DNA of 64,000 nucleotides from the NCBI GenBank assembly GCA_035582835.1, contig JAYKAV010001000.1, forward strand, positions 1,928,680-1,992,679, written 5' to 3'. Numbering within the stretch: position 1 is the first letter of the stretch; every line of letters starts with the position of its first letter. The notes beneath the pieces were generated by a model that worked only from the letters and a program-made list of their open reading frames with translations, was not told the origin of the DNA and did no database searches. The position numbers were made by a program, and so were the translations under genes. Below, in pieces: positions 26,401 through 36,881 of this stretch. This DNA comes from Phoebastria nigripes. Lineage: Eukaryota; Chordata; Aves; Procellariiformes; Diomedeidae.

Positions 26401-29214
26401 CAACATGTAGGATGGATGAATTCATATGCTGGAGGAGAGGTTTTACTACTTTGCCTGCTTTTGTTTTTAAGTTTTGTGGTGGCCTGGATGCAACATAGCT
26501 CATTCAGTAAAGCTTGGGAATTCGGCAAGGCATCTCACTGGCCTATTCTGTGGACTGGTTTTGCGAGGAGCATCCAAAGAGTCAATTCTTGCAACATTAT
26601 AAAGTTGCAACAACTGAATATCCAATCACTGTGCAGTTGGAACAGGTTGTCCTCCAGGTATTTGGCAGTTGATAGGAAGATCTGCAAAAAAGTTCTTCAT
26701 GATATCATAATGGGAAGTCTGGATGGCTTCCTAGGAAATAATAGTTATAATTCCAGGTATTGACATTTTAGATATTTTCATTCATTTAAATAAAAGTTCT
26801 TGTTATTAGCAATGTATACATTTACTTTCTTTACAGAGTTTCTGTAATGTTCCTCCTCTTTTTCTCAGCCTCTCAGGACTTTCCAGGACTGCACAAGGCA
26901 ACCATGGGGCTGACCTAACTGATCTGTTCTTTGCATAAAGGCAACATCTGGGCTACAGGAAGTTGGTTTAGTAATGTTACTCTCTTCCCTGTAGGAACAT
27001 ACCTAGAGATTGCAAATGCATCTATACTCCAGATACTACCAACTGTCAGACAGCCCTTTTGAGGCAAGATCAGTCCTTAGTTATTTGTAGCTGTTATAGT
27101 ATTAAAGTAAAGGAAAGTTACCTTTGCTCTCCCATCCTACCAGACTAGCCATACACCAGACCTCTTGAACAGATGGGTCAATGTGACTTCTTAGGCCCAT
27201 GGAATTTCAAAACCATAGATCAGTTCAGATTAGCTGTCAAAATATGAGATGACATAGAAAAAATAGTTTATTATTTTCTCCAAAGTAATTTTGTTCATAG
27301 AAATAAGCTAATCATACTATCCTTTAATTAGTACTTACATGGAAAAATGAAAAAAGTTGAAGAGGGTGCACTATAAGCAATACCTCCTCTTTTTATAGCC
27401 ATCAACTTTTAGTGAACTAAAGAAATAAGCACCATTATTAGAAGATTCAATATCCATTTCACAACAAGAAGTTCACAGAGCTGTGAAGTTACTTGCTTAC
27501 TGTTCATTCTTCTAGAGATGTACATTTTCCTGATACATCTGGTACAAGAATGCCTATAATGCACTACCTAAGATATGTTGATAGTGTGCTTATTTTATGT
27601 TCCTCTCCTCAGAAAAGCGATATACTAGTAATTCTATTGCTATTGCTACTTAAATCCAAATGGAATAGTATTTACATGGGCTGTATCCTCAATACCTTCC
27701 AAGTTCTCTTATCTTCTCTATCAGAAGTTCTGCATTTTCGTTATACAAACCTTATACCTTAAGGAAAGATCTCTTGCTCTTTTTTTTACTGTTAAAGAAT
27801 ATTACCTAACCTAGGAAGCGGGTGAAGTTGCATTTCCTGACTTTGGTCATTCAGAGCAAAAAAATTCTGTCTTTGAGTGAGCATCAAAGGCAAGATGTCT
27901 ATATCACACTTTAATTTTGACTCCAAATGTCAGCTAGCAAGCAGGTAACTGGCCATGGGATTCTCAAGCACTTTAGCCCAGGTAACTTTCGTGCTTCTAT
28001 GGCATATGACATGGAGTGCACATGCTAGTGGCTGACCCAGTGTTTAACAGTGATTCACCACTGGAAGTAGTCTTTGAAATTCATAAATTCAAGGCAAGCC
28101 TGTTTTATGGGGACTGATAATGCTGTATTAGTTGCTGGAAGTTAATGAGGTCCTGTGTTTGAGTACAACCAGATTAAAATGAAAAACGAACCACATTACA
28201 TTCTGTTTCGACAATTATTATCAGTTGGTTGTAATATAAATATGCAAATTTTTCAGCTTGAACTTTAACATCCTCTGTAGAGACCATTCATCTCTTTAAA
28301 GTATTAATTTAAGTTGTAAAAGGNTCCATACATCATTGCATGTCATTTTGAAAACAAATATTAATCAATTTTACACTCTGAATTGCCACTGTGCAAGTGT
28401 AATGTCCATTATTTTGGAGCAAGTCAGTGGCAAGAAATTTACATATTCATTCTTGGCTTAAGAAATCATATGATAATACAAGTACAACACAAGAAATTCA
28501 AAAGACTTAAGACCTTATCATCATCTATCCAATGGCAAAAAGCCTGCCTTTGCATTCTCAATGCATTGGTATGCAGATTAGGAATATGTTTCTCATTCCT
28601 ATCAGTATAACCTTGAAAGCTGGTGACAGCTGAAGTGTAGTCATAAGTTTTCTCTTCCAACAGAAAAATAGAAAGAAAAAAGGCAACAAAATGAATGTAA
28701 AGGATACAGCAATTTCAAGTTTTATGATAAGCTTTTTGATAGTGTATCTGACTATTTGGCTAGACTGTACTGTGTGGGTACGTAGCTTGAAAGTGTGTTA
28801 TCTCTAGATTTAGCTAGAATTGTAATTGCAAGTGCATCTTTGCTACTAAACTAAAGTTCATGTTTCTGATATGACAGAGCTAAACCTGTCTTTTATTAGT
28901 TAACATCATAGGAAATACCTGAAGGTGTTTGCATGTTAAATATTGTGAAGGACACCAAAATTTGTATCAGCTGTCTCCCAGAGAAAGGAGACAGAGTTTC
29001 CACTTGGAAAGCAAGCAGTCCCAGACAAACACTCTGCTGAAAGCCTTGTCCTACTGAAATAAAAAGGAAGCGACGTCTGCAATCCAGGTTGTTTGCCTGT
29101 TTCTTCTGAGGAAATCATAGAGACTGCATTATTGTTTTACAGTCAGAATTGAAATAGGCAAAGACAGAAGGTAGGGTAAGGTAAACCTTGCTAATGCTTT
29201 TCCATTGTAAGTGT
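26401..29214. other. Intergenic, no gene recognised
   Basis: No coding, RNA or mobile element can be supported. The longest open frame (115 codons, plus strand, 26416-26763) has no recognisable domain. The right boundary is the first base of the LTR at 29215. Confidence 0.65.
29211..29214. repeat. Possible 4-bp target-site duplication, left copy
   Basis: GTGT lies immediately before the first LTR base and recurs immediately after the last base of the inverted LTR at 31878-31881. Four bases of simple sequence can match by chance, and class II elements usually duplicate 6 bp, so the call is tentative. Confidence 0.35.
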
Positions 29215-29460
29215 TGTGCTGGTTCTGGCTGGGATAGAGTTAATTTTCTTCATAGTATGGGGCTATGTTTTGGATTTGTGCTGGAAACAGTGTTGATAAT
29301 ACAGGGATGTTTTTGTTATTGCTGAGCAGGGCTTACACAGAGTCAAGGCCTTTTCTGCTTCTCACACCACCCCACCAGCGAGTGGGCTGGGGGTGCACAA
29401 GAAGTTGGGAGGGGACACAGCTGGGACAGCTGACCCCAGCTGACCCCCATCCATACCATA

Positions 29461-29483
29461 TGACGTTATGCTCAGCATATAAA
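29461..29483 (+). promoter_or_regulatory. LTR core promoter: CRE-like site and TATA box
   Basis: TGACGTTA is followed 9 bp later by TATAAA. In the second LTR the same site is the perfect palindrome TGACGTCA. Spacing and position inside U3 fit a retroviral core promoter; activity cannot be judged from sequence. Confidence 0.6.
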
Positions 29484-29666
29484 GCTGGGGGAAGAAGAAG
29501 GAAGCCGGGGAACGTTCGAAGTGATGGCTTTTTGTCTTCCCAAGTAACTGTTACACGTGATGGAGCCCTGCTTTCCTGGAGATGGCTGAACACCTGCCTG
29601 CCGATGGGAAGCAGTGAATGAATCCCTTGTTTTGCTTTGCTTGTGCACACGGCTTTTGCTTTACCT

Positions 29667-29672
29667 ATTAAA
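29667..29672 (+). terminator. LTR polyadenylation signal
   Basis: ATTAAA lies downstream of the TATA box and is followed by a T-rich segment, which is the expected layout for R-region polyadenylation in an LTR. Confidence 0.5.
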
Positions 29673-29806
29673 CTGTCTTTATCTCAACCCAGGAGTTTTC
29701 TCACTTTTACTCTTTTGATTCTCTCCCCCATCCCACTGCGGGGGAGTGAGCGAGTGGCTGTGTGGTGCTTAGTTGCTGGCTGGGGTTAAACCACAATGGT
29801 CCTTTT

Positions 29807-29824
29807 TGGCGCCCAACGTGGGGC
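29807..29824 (+). other. Retroviral primer-binding site, tRNA-Lys type
   Basis: TGGCGCCCAACGTGGGGC begins 8 bases after the LTR end. It is complementary to the 3' end of the tRNA-Lys isoacceptor used by several class II (betaretrovirus-like) retroviruses. This fixes the orientation of the element as plus and supports assignment to the ERVK-like group. Confidence 0.85.
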
Positions 29825-31227
29825 TCGAAGGGTTTGAGATAACGACAGGTTTGATTGGAATGTGCTGGATCAAATGTATAGCTGTTATTGCTGTTTAGCT
29901 ATTAATTGGCAGGCTTCTATGCTTGCCATGGGGCTTGCTTGGCTTACTGTGTATCAGAGTCTACTGCTCGTTAGTTGCTGCTTTTTGCTTTTGCTGCTTG
30001 TTCTACTGCTGTACTGCTTATCATCTTACTGTGCTGTGCCTGGGAACATTTTGATAACAGCAATGGNNATGNGCCTGGGCTGGCANANGGCCAGGGCATC
30101 GCTGCTGTTTCTGTGCTGCTGTACTGGACAGGCTGAACTCCAGTGTGAACTCGAGTCGAAGGGACTGTGACCTGTGGATGAGTCCATGTGGGAGCAGGAC
30201 ACCCCGAAGCATCTGTGGTCGTGGATAAGTCCACAGCAGAGCAGGTATATCTCAAAGCATCTGTGACTGTGGTTATGTCTGTGCCGCAGCAGGTATACCT
30301 CTGAAGGGATTGTGGCCCAAGGATAAGTCCACGCTGGAGAAGGTACAGCTCGAAGCATCTGTGGCTGTGGATAAGTCCATGCTGCAGCAGGTATGTCTTG
30401 AAGCATCAGTGGCTGTGCATGAGGTCATGCTGGAGCACCTCAAAACATGTGGCCATGGATAAGCCCACAACAGAGCAGGTGCTGCAGCCATAGGTAAGGC
30501 CATGTTGGAGCAGGTTTACTTCTGAAGGGACTGTGGCTGTGGGTATAGCCACGCTGGAGCAGGTCTATCTCTGAAGGCATTGTGGCCTATGTATATGGCC
30601 ACGCTGGAACAGGTGCACCTCAAAGCAACTGTGGCTGTGGATAAGTCTATGCTGCAGCAGGTATACCCCTGGAGAGACTAGACAAGGCTCCACTTGGAGC
30701 AGGTACACCCCTAAGGGACTGCAGTCTGTGTATAAGTTCAAGCCAGAGCAGGGGCAAGGGGAGGAGTTCATTGCAATGTCAAACCCTATAACCTGGCCAA
30801 AAGGGACCGGGGTGGAGGTTGTAATGGATATACCTTTAAATTGTTGTAACTCATGATTTGAGTTGCATGTTATAGGAATTACTATAGCAGGAACCACCTG
30901 AACCGATGGAGAACAAGCCTTACAAGAAGCAGTGCCACTGCAGCAGTGACCCGACCTGAGCTGGCTTTGGTTCCCAGTAACTCCACGCCACACACCACCT
31001 CTCCTGTCCTGAGTGACCGCCATAACAGATGGAGCCCAAAGTCATGGACTAAATGAACTCAGTGGACATTTTCTGGACATTTATGGACATTTTACAGACG
31101 TTTCACAGGGGTGGTCCAGAGACTAAGGGAATGATATCTGTGTATTATATCAAAGGATGGGAAGGGTGGTGGTGGGTAATGAGAATGTATTGGATAGTGT
31201 GNGACCTGAGCATGACGTAAATGGTAT
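29825..31227 (+). mobile_element. Non-autonomous ERV interior, no gag/pol/env recognised
   Basis: Only about 1.4 kb separates the primer-binding site from the polypurine tract, far less than the 6-8 kb of a coding provirus. No reverse-transcriptase, protease, capsid zinc-knuckle or envelope motif is visible in any frame. The leader (to about 30110) is T/C-rich with CTGCT runs, the middle is a 48-49-bp tandem array (30158-30760), and the 3' part (30760-31227) is unique. Five ambiguous bases cluster at 30067-30088. The element probably depended on proteins from a related complete virus. The minus-strand frames of up to 152 codons are by-products of the repeat array. Confidence 0.75.
30158..30760 (+). 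repeat. 48-49-bp tandem array, about 13 degenerate units
   Basis: Units begin with GAAGG or AAGC and share the core GTGGATAAGTCCATGCTG. Unit starts are near 30158, 30206, 30254, 30303, 30352, 30400, 30442, 30524, 30573, 30622, 30671 and 30712, with another partial unit between 30442 and 30524. Spacing alternates between 48 and 49 bp; the 49-bp units carry an extra T before GAAGG. Where spacing is 48 bp the plus strand stays open with a 16-residue period, but the 49-bp units break that frame, so coding is not maintained now. Similar arrays are not a standard part of retroviral interiors. Confidence 0.8.
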
Positions 31228-31245
31228 GAAATAAGGGGTGGAGAA
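31228..31245 (+). other. Polypurine tract of the ERV
   Basis: GAAATAAGGGGTGGAGAA, purine apart from two T bases, directly abuts a new TGTGCTGG LTR start at 31246. That is exactly the position where plus-strand priming occurs in retroviruses. Confidence 0.75.
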
Positions 31246-31270
31246 TGTGCTGGTTTTGGCTGGGATACAG
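31246..31270 (+). mobile_element. Truncated 3' LTR stub (first ~25 bp)
   Basis: TGTGCTGGTTTTGGCTGGGA plus the next few bases repeat the start of the 5' LTR (29215), with two differences. Similarity then stops abruptly. Ten unrelated bases (GATAAAGGAC, 31271-31280) follow before the inverted LTR begins. The remaining ~560 bp of the expected 3' LTR are absent both here and beyond 31877. Confidence 0.8.
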
Positions 31271-31280
31271 GATAAAGGAC

Positions 31281-31877
31281 TGTCGTGGTTTAACCCCAGC
31301 CAGCAACTAAGCACCACACAGCCACTCGCTCACTCCCCCGCAGTGGGATGGGGGAGAGAATCAAAAGAGTAAAAGTGAGAAAACTCCTGGGTTGAGATAA
31401 AGACAGTTTAATGGGTAAAGCAAAAGCCGCGTGCACAAGCAAAGTAAAACAAGGGATTCATTCACTCCTTCCCATCAGCAGGCAGGTGTTCAGCCATCTC
31501 CAGGAAAGCAGGGCTCCATCACGCATAATGGTTACTTGGGAAGACAAAAAGCCATCACTCCGAACGTTCCCCGGCTTCCTTCTTCTTCCCCCAGCTTTAT
31601 ATGCTGAGCATGACGTCACATGGTATGGAATATCCCTTTGGCCAGTTGGGGTCAGCTGTCCCAGCTGTGTCCCCTCCCAACTTCTTGTGCACCCCCAGCC
31701 CACTCGCTGGTGGGGTGGTGTGAGAAGCAGAAAAGGCCTTGACTCTGTGTCAGCCCTGCTCAGCAATAACAAAAACATCCCTGTATTATCAACACTGTTT
31801 CCAGCACAAATCCAAAACATAGCCCCGTACTAGTTACTATAAAGAAAATTAACTCTATCCCAGCCAAAACTAGCACA
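31281..31877 (-). mobile_element. Complete LTR in inverted orientation
   Basis: On the minus strand this starts TGTGCTAGTTTTGGCTGGGA (31877 leftward) and ends GGTTAAACCACGACA at 31281, so it has canonical TG...CA ends. It matches the 5' LTR along its whole length with scattered substitutions and small indels, and keeps a perfect CRE (31611-31618), a TATATAAAG-type equivalent and an ATTAAA-type region. There is no matching duplication directly on its own two flanks (AAGGAC versus GTGTAT), so it does not look like a simple independent solo-LTR insertion. Confidence 0.85.
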
Positions 31878-32160
31878 GTGTATATCCTTGCTCAGCAGTG
31901 GCTGCTCTTTCTCAGGTTTGAGTCTGTCAACGATGAAGGTGAATCCCAGTTGACGCCAATGAGAACGCTGCTTCCGCTTCAGAAAAGCAAATAGCTATTC
32001 TGATTAGAACTGGAGACTCCAAAAATGCCATTTATGAGCTCCAAGACGACAGGTGGAGAAAAGAATAGTGCAGGTATCCCCCTCATAACTACCTCATCTT
32101 TGTTAATTATGCAAAACCAAGCTCTTTGACATAATTGGCCTAGCAGAGGTTATACATAAG

Positions 32161-32174
32161 CTCCCTCTAGTGGC
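32161..32174 (-). promoter_or_regulatory. CTCF-like motif
   Basis: On the minus strand GCCACTAGAGGGAG fits 11 of 12 positions of the CTCF core CCASYAGRKGGC. It lies about 290 bp outside the inverted LTR. A single motif match is weak evidence for occupancy. Confidence 0.3.
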
Positions 32175-33202
32175 TTATTAAACAAGAATTTATAAAAGCA
32201 CACATCTTTTCTCCAAACATTTTCTGTCACTCAGTGTGAACATGAGAATACTATAGGCACCGTGATGTTCCCATGCATCTGTCTGTTGTTATCTCCATCC
32301 CCCTGCTTGCTACCTCAGGAAAGTCTGTGAAACAATGCTGGCAGTAAACCTATGGTTATAAAGCAAGACGACTGCAGCATTTTTTGGTTGGGCTTGCTGT
32401 TCCTCACTCCTTGGCTGGGTCAGTTTGATTGCTGCTTCAGAATACTGATGTTTCTTAATCATCTCCCTTTGTTTTCTGGTTAAGTGAATGGGTGAATAAT
32501 TTGCCACACATTCTCTGTCAATCCAATATATTGTGAAAGGACAGTTGAAACAATACACACGCTCTTCGTTTCATAAATTTGTCATTACAGCATAATCAGA
32601 TCATTTGCACTTATCCTGCTCTTGCACAGGCTAATTCTATATTCCTGAAAAAAAGCATACTTGGTTACAGTGCTCTGTCTCTCCATTTTCCTGGGTGCTT
32701 ACTTACACCAAAACTGCAAAGGAAATATGCAAGACGCTTGTGTTCCTTGTTGCACAGTTCATGCAGGTCAGAGGAAAATCATAAAGAGTACACGTGCAAA
32801 TGGCCAGATGAAAATGTGACGGTATATCAGATATGTCAACTGGATTTAGGATTATAACAGACATGTAAGCAATTAGGGTATTTGCTAGTTCAAAATACTC
32901 ACATGAATGAACCCACATTATCTTCTGAAAAGCATAATAATATGTAATTGCAGTAACAATTCCCCTTCCATTATCTCCTAGACATCAACAGTGTGTATGT
33001 TCTATAATATCCTGCACAATTGATAGCAGGCAAGCTCCTCAGTAAGAGAAATACTCCCAGATGTGGTAATGTCCCAACACTGTGGCTGCTACCTAATATT
33101 AAAGAATTACAGTAGAAATGTTTCAATAACGAAGTAGAAGCATTTTCAGTTTTTATGTGGCATAGATTGCCACAGACACTGCCAAGCAGCTTTATAGAGT
33201 TC

Positions 33203-33248
33203 TAAATCTTCATTCAATGCCCCTTTACATCATTTGAATGAAGATTTA
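33203..33248. repeat. Perfect 15-bp inverted repeat, 16-nt loop
   Basis: TAAATCTTCATTCAA (33203-33217) is the exact reverse complement of TTGAATGAAGATTTA (33234-33248). The loop is TGCCCCTTTACATCAT. There are no flanking target duplications and no known element, so whether it is transcribed is unknown. Confidence 0.8.
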
Positions 33249-36200
33249 AACCTCAATAAAACTTTCTGAGTGCTTGTGGCCATCTTTGCTGTATACTAAT
33301 CAAAGTGGGGTACAAGCAGATGAATGCACTGTAGTACACCTAATGATCAACACTTATATCTAGTGACATTTTCCTTTGTAAGATGAGTTGTCTTAAAGGC
33401 CCTTTTCATGGATGGTGTGGCAGTACACATAGAAACAGGCATTTATATCCAGTTTTTATGCAACCCTTTAAAAGTTTGCTTTGCGTTTTTGTTTTGGTTT
33501 GGTTTTTTCCCCTATGTCATGTTTATTTTCTCTATAACTGTTTTGAATTAATTTCTTATAAGGAAGATATTTGGGAGAAAATAATAAAAAAGAAATGAAA
33601 GCTAATATTTATAGAGAAACTTTCCACAGCATTACTACTCCATTTCCTTGTTTGCTTATCAACCTCCAACTGTCATTAAGATATTACAGTGCAGAGAGTT
33701 TTGGCATTGAATTAGAAGCTTAAATGAAATTCAACTTCTAGTTAAGATACTGGCTGGGAATTCAACACATGCTAGTGCACAAATGCACACACAAGATATG
33801 ACTGAGTGGAATTTGAAAGAAACTTTACTGTGAGAATATGCTGTTGATAGAGTATATGTTTTATTTAAAAAATACAACCACTCATTCAGGAAACACTCTG
33901 AAAAAGAAATAGCCAGTCAGTGAAGTGTGGAGACGATTTGGCATTTGGATCCTCCTGAAGAGGAAGGTGTGGGACCATTGTGTGTGTCTGAGCTTCCACA
34001 AACTTCCACAAATGCAAAGGAAAGCACAACTTCCCCCTTGAAGATTAGACTCCCACCACAGGGTGTTTCTTTATTTTTCATTATGTTTTTCTTTACATCA
34101 AGGCTTTCTTTTAATCATTAAAGTCTGTGAAATTACTCCCCTTAAGCAGTTACCTGTAAAGAAGTATCTGTCTGGACCCATATAGTTCTATACTAGGACT
34201 TCTTGTTCAGAACTGTCTCTGTTACGTGCTTTTCATGGATACTTTACAACATCATTCTTCCTATTGAAAACAAACAGTGAAAAGCAAAGCTTCATTGGTA
34301 GAGCTACTAAGAACATAGTGTGGCAACTACTTTCTATGAAGCATACAAATGTTTCCATGTAATCCTTAAAAGATATAAAAAATATGAGAAGTATATCTTA
34401 TTTACAGTAACGGATGCTTCCAGCAGATTTTAGAAAAGTTTGTAAAAGCAGTAGTAACAGTGTGAAAATCAAGCTCTGATTTTTTTTCCTCATTCTTTAA
34501 TGGAAATTTTAAAGACGACCAAATGTTGAAACTGGTCAGCCCCTCTCCTCTTGGCGGTCAAGCTGGTTCTGGTTCTGTGAAAGCCGACATCTAACCTTCA
34601 AGGGGAAAGCATCACTTACCAAGGCACTCAAAAATGGGCTTCTCACAATGCCCTGATGGAGCTCTTCCACTTTTTGTAAAACATTTCAGGTTTTACTAAA
34701 TCAAGTGGAGACAAACTGATTCTTTGGCCTTGTTTTGTGGGAAATCATCTAATTTCCAGTTCCTGTGTCAAGAGATGCAAAACTGGATGAGCTCTATAGA
34801 AGGGAGACCCTCCTCAGAGCACCTGGGTGGGTGCCCCCCTTGGAGAAGAAGGGGCAATGGTAACACATCCTTCTTGCTGATTTCTGGCTCAAAACATTAG
34901 CACATTGACCTTAGGTCAAACTTCTTGTTTCAAGTTGAATTAAACTATAGTTTTCAGCAAATAAATTGTTGGCCCAGAACATGTGCTTCACTCCAGTGCT
35001 GATATTCCTGGATGCTGCAGGAGACGCCACCTTTCAAACAGCGCACCCATCCAAGGAGCCTGAATATCACCTGCCTGTCAGTCCTGCACAGCCGCTGGCT
35101 GTCAGTCCTGCTTCTCCTGCAGGCAGAGCAGTGGGCCAATACCTAGGGCTTGCCCCAGTAATGAACCAGAAGCCTGGGGCTGAAAGTGGAGCAAATGGGG
35201 TTCTCAGTATGGTATTAGGAAGGAGTTGCAGTATTCCGTTGTTTGTGTTGGCTCCCATTGAAACCTAGCAAGAGAATGTCCTGCATCACCCAATGAAGTG
35301 GTGTGTTTTTCAGGAAAATCCTCTTATGTAATGAAAAGGTTGGTGGCAGCAGTTTCACATAGCTAATGAGAAGAGAACCAAAAAAGTATGAAGTATGTTG
35401 TTTGTGATGAAACATCTTCGTACATTCTATGTTCCAAATTTTTAGTGTGTTGCAACAAATCTCAAAACCAAAGTAATCCCCAAAAATAAATTAAGACAAG
35501 CCCAAACTCCCCTGGACTTCTTTTAGATACAGGATCTTGAAAATAAGAGCAAATGAAGGCCTTTCTTCCCTTAAATACCATAGCCTTGTCAAAATCTGTG
35601 GAGTTATCTCAACTTTCACCAGTGGAAAACCAGGCCTGAAGGTTCTGTCTAGAGATTTGCAGCTAAAAGATGAGCGTAAAACTCAGGGAAAAAAAAAGCA
35701 TATTTCCCTTTTGGGTTCAAAATGAGAACTGAGTTTAACATAATTTCCGAATGATTGGTCCCAAGCAGTAGGTTAGGAGGGGGATGTTTTAAGCAATATC
35801 GTCCCTTCCTTTCCCTTGTATTTCTTTGTAAATAACATATTACCTATATTAAGGTAAACTGAATCTATTAGACAATTACCTAAGGGGATTGCAAAACTGG
35901 GGTCTGCATTATAAAGCAAGTGAAGTTATGACAGCTGTGACCCCCAGAGGAATCAAGGCTGAATAAAGACTGTCTCCATTGCAGACAAATGATGATAAAG
36001 TGATCCTTTTAGCCAACAGTCAATGGAACCTGACAAGGCCAAACCTCCAACTAATGAACAGCCCAACCTTTGCTACCAGGGAGATGTACTGAAAGTTTAA
36101 TCTCAATAAGCATCAAAATACATTTGTCCAAACATTTTTAACAAAAGAGTGGCACGTATCATTAAATGGCCACGAAGTTAGATGAGTGAGGAGGAAAATA

Positions 36201-36859
36201 GGAGGGTGGGGGTGTATGTTCTTACTGTATCACAGGTGCACAAAATTGCCTTGATAGAACAATATCTTATTTTTCTTCTAAAATTGAATTTCAGATGGTA
36301 CCTACGTCACACAGACCTAATAATACAGAAAGCAATTGTCTCAATGATTCCTATTAAATCTGTGCATTTCCAGATCCTTATAGAGTAATGTCAGTTACAG
36401 AACAATGTCAGGCTGACGGACGCAGCACAGCGTTAAAGAAAAAAAATCATGCACACAATAGGCCAGCTGCACATTAATAAATATGTAATGTTTGATTAAA
36501 AATATGGATCGTATTTTTCCCCCCAATTGCTGACTACCCCTAAGGCAGAAGATGTGATCTGGCTCCCACTGATGGGTTTATTTCTTGCTTGCTTTGAAAA
36601 TACAAACTAAAATGTTTTCCTGTCCCAGCTGTTTCCCATTGTTCATGTTTATCAGCTCAAAGGGTGAACGGAGGAATAAAAAATACGCTCGCATTTCAAA
36701 TGTGCCAGTCAGTCAATCTATTGTAAAAAGAAGAAAGCCTAATTGTCTGTGCTGGCAAACTTCTTTTTGGTGAATGTCCAGTTTTTAAGAAAAGCTATTC
36801 AGCTGTGCCATTTGTTTAATACATGCATAAAAAAGCACATAAAATCACAAGTTTTCTGT

Positions 36860-36881
36860 GGGATGGGATGGGGGGGTGGGG
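36860..36881 (+). other. G-quadruplex-forming motif
   Basis: Four G runs (3, 3, 7 and 4) are separated by AT, AT and T, a canonical G3+N1-7 arrangement with very short loops. Confidence 0.6.

Larger units (their letters stand above)
29215..29798 (+). mobile_element. 5' LTR of a class-II-like endogenous retrovirus
   Basis: The LTR starts with TGTGCTGGTTCTGGCTGGGA and ends near GGTTAAACCACAATG, eight bases before the primer-binding site. U3 carries a degraded CRE (TGACGTTA, 29461) and a TATA box (TATAAA, 29478-29483). A poly(A) signal ATTAAA sits at 29667-29672, so the R/U5 part is short. Compared with the inverted copy at 31281-31877, this copy is about 13 bp shorter; one visible difference is a ~6-bp shortening upstream of the CRE. 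A 118-codon open frame runs through U3 and R, but opposite frames are open too, so I do not call it a gene. Confidence 0.85.

Noticed and set aside
30565..31023. 152-codon minus-strand open frame, the longest in the window
   Set aside because: It lies antisense to the ERV interior and overlaps the 48-49-bp array. Its openness follows from the repeat; there is no domain or start context.
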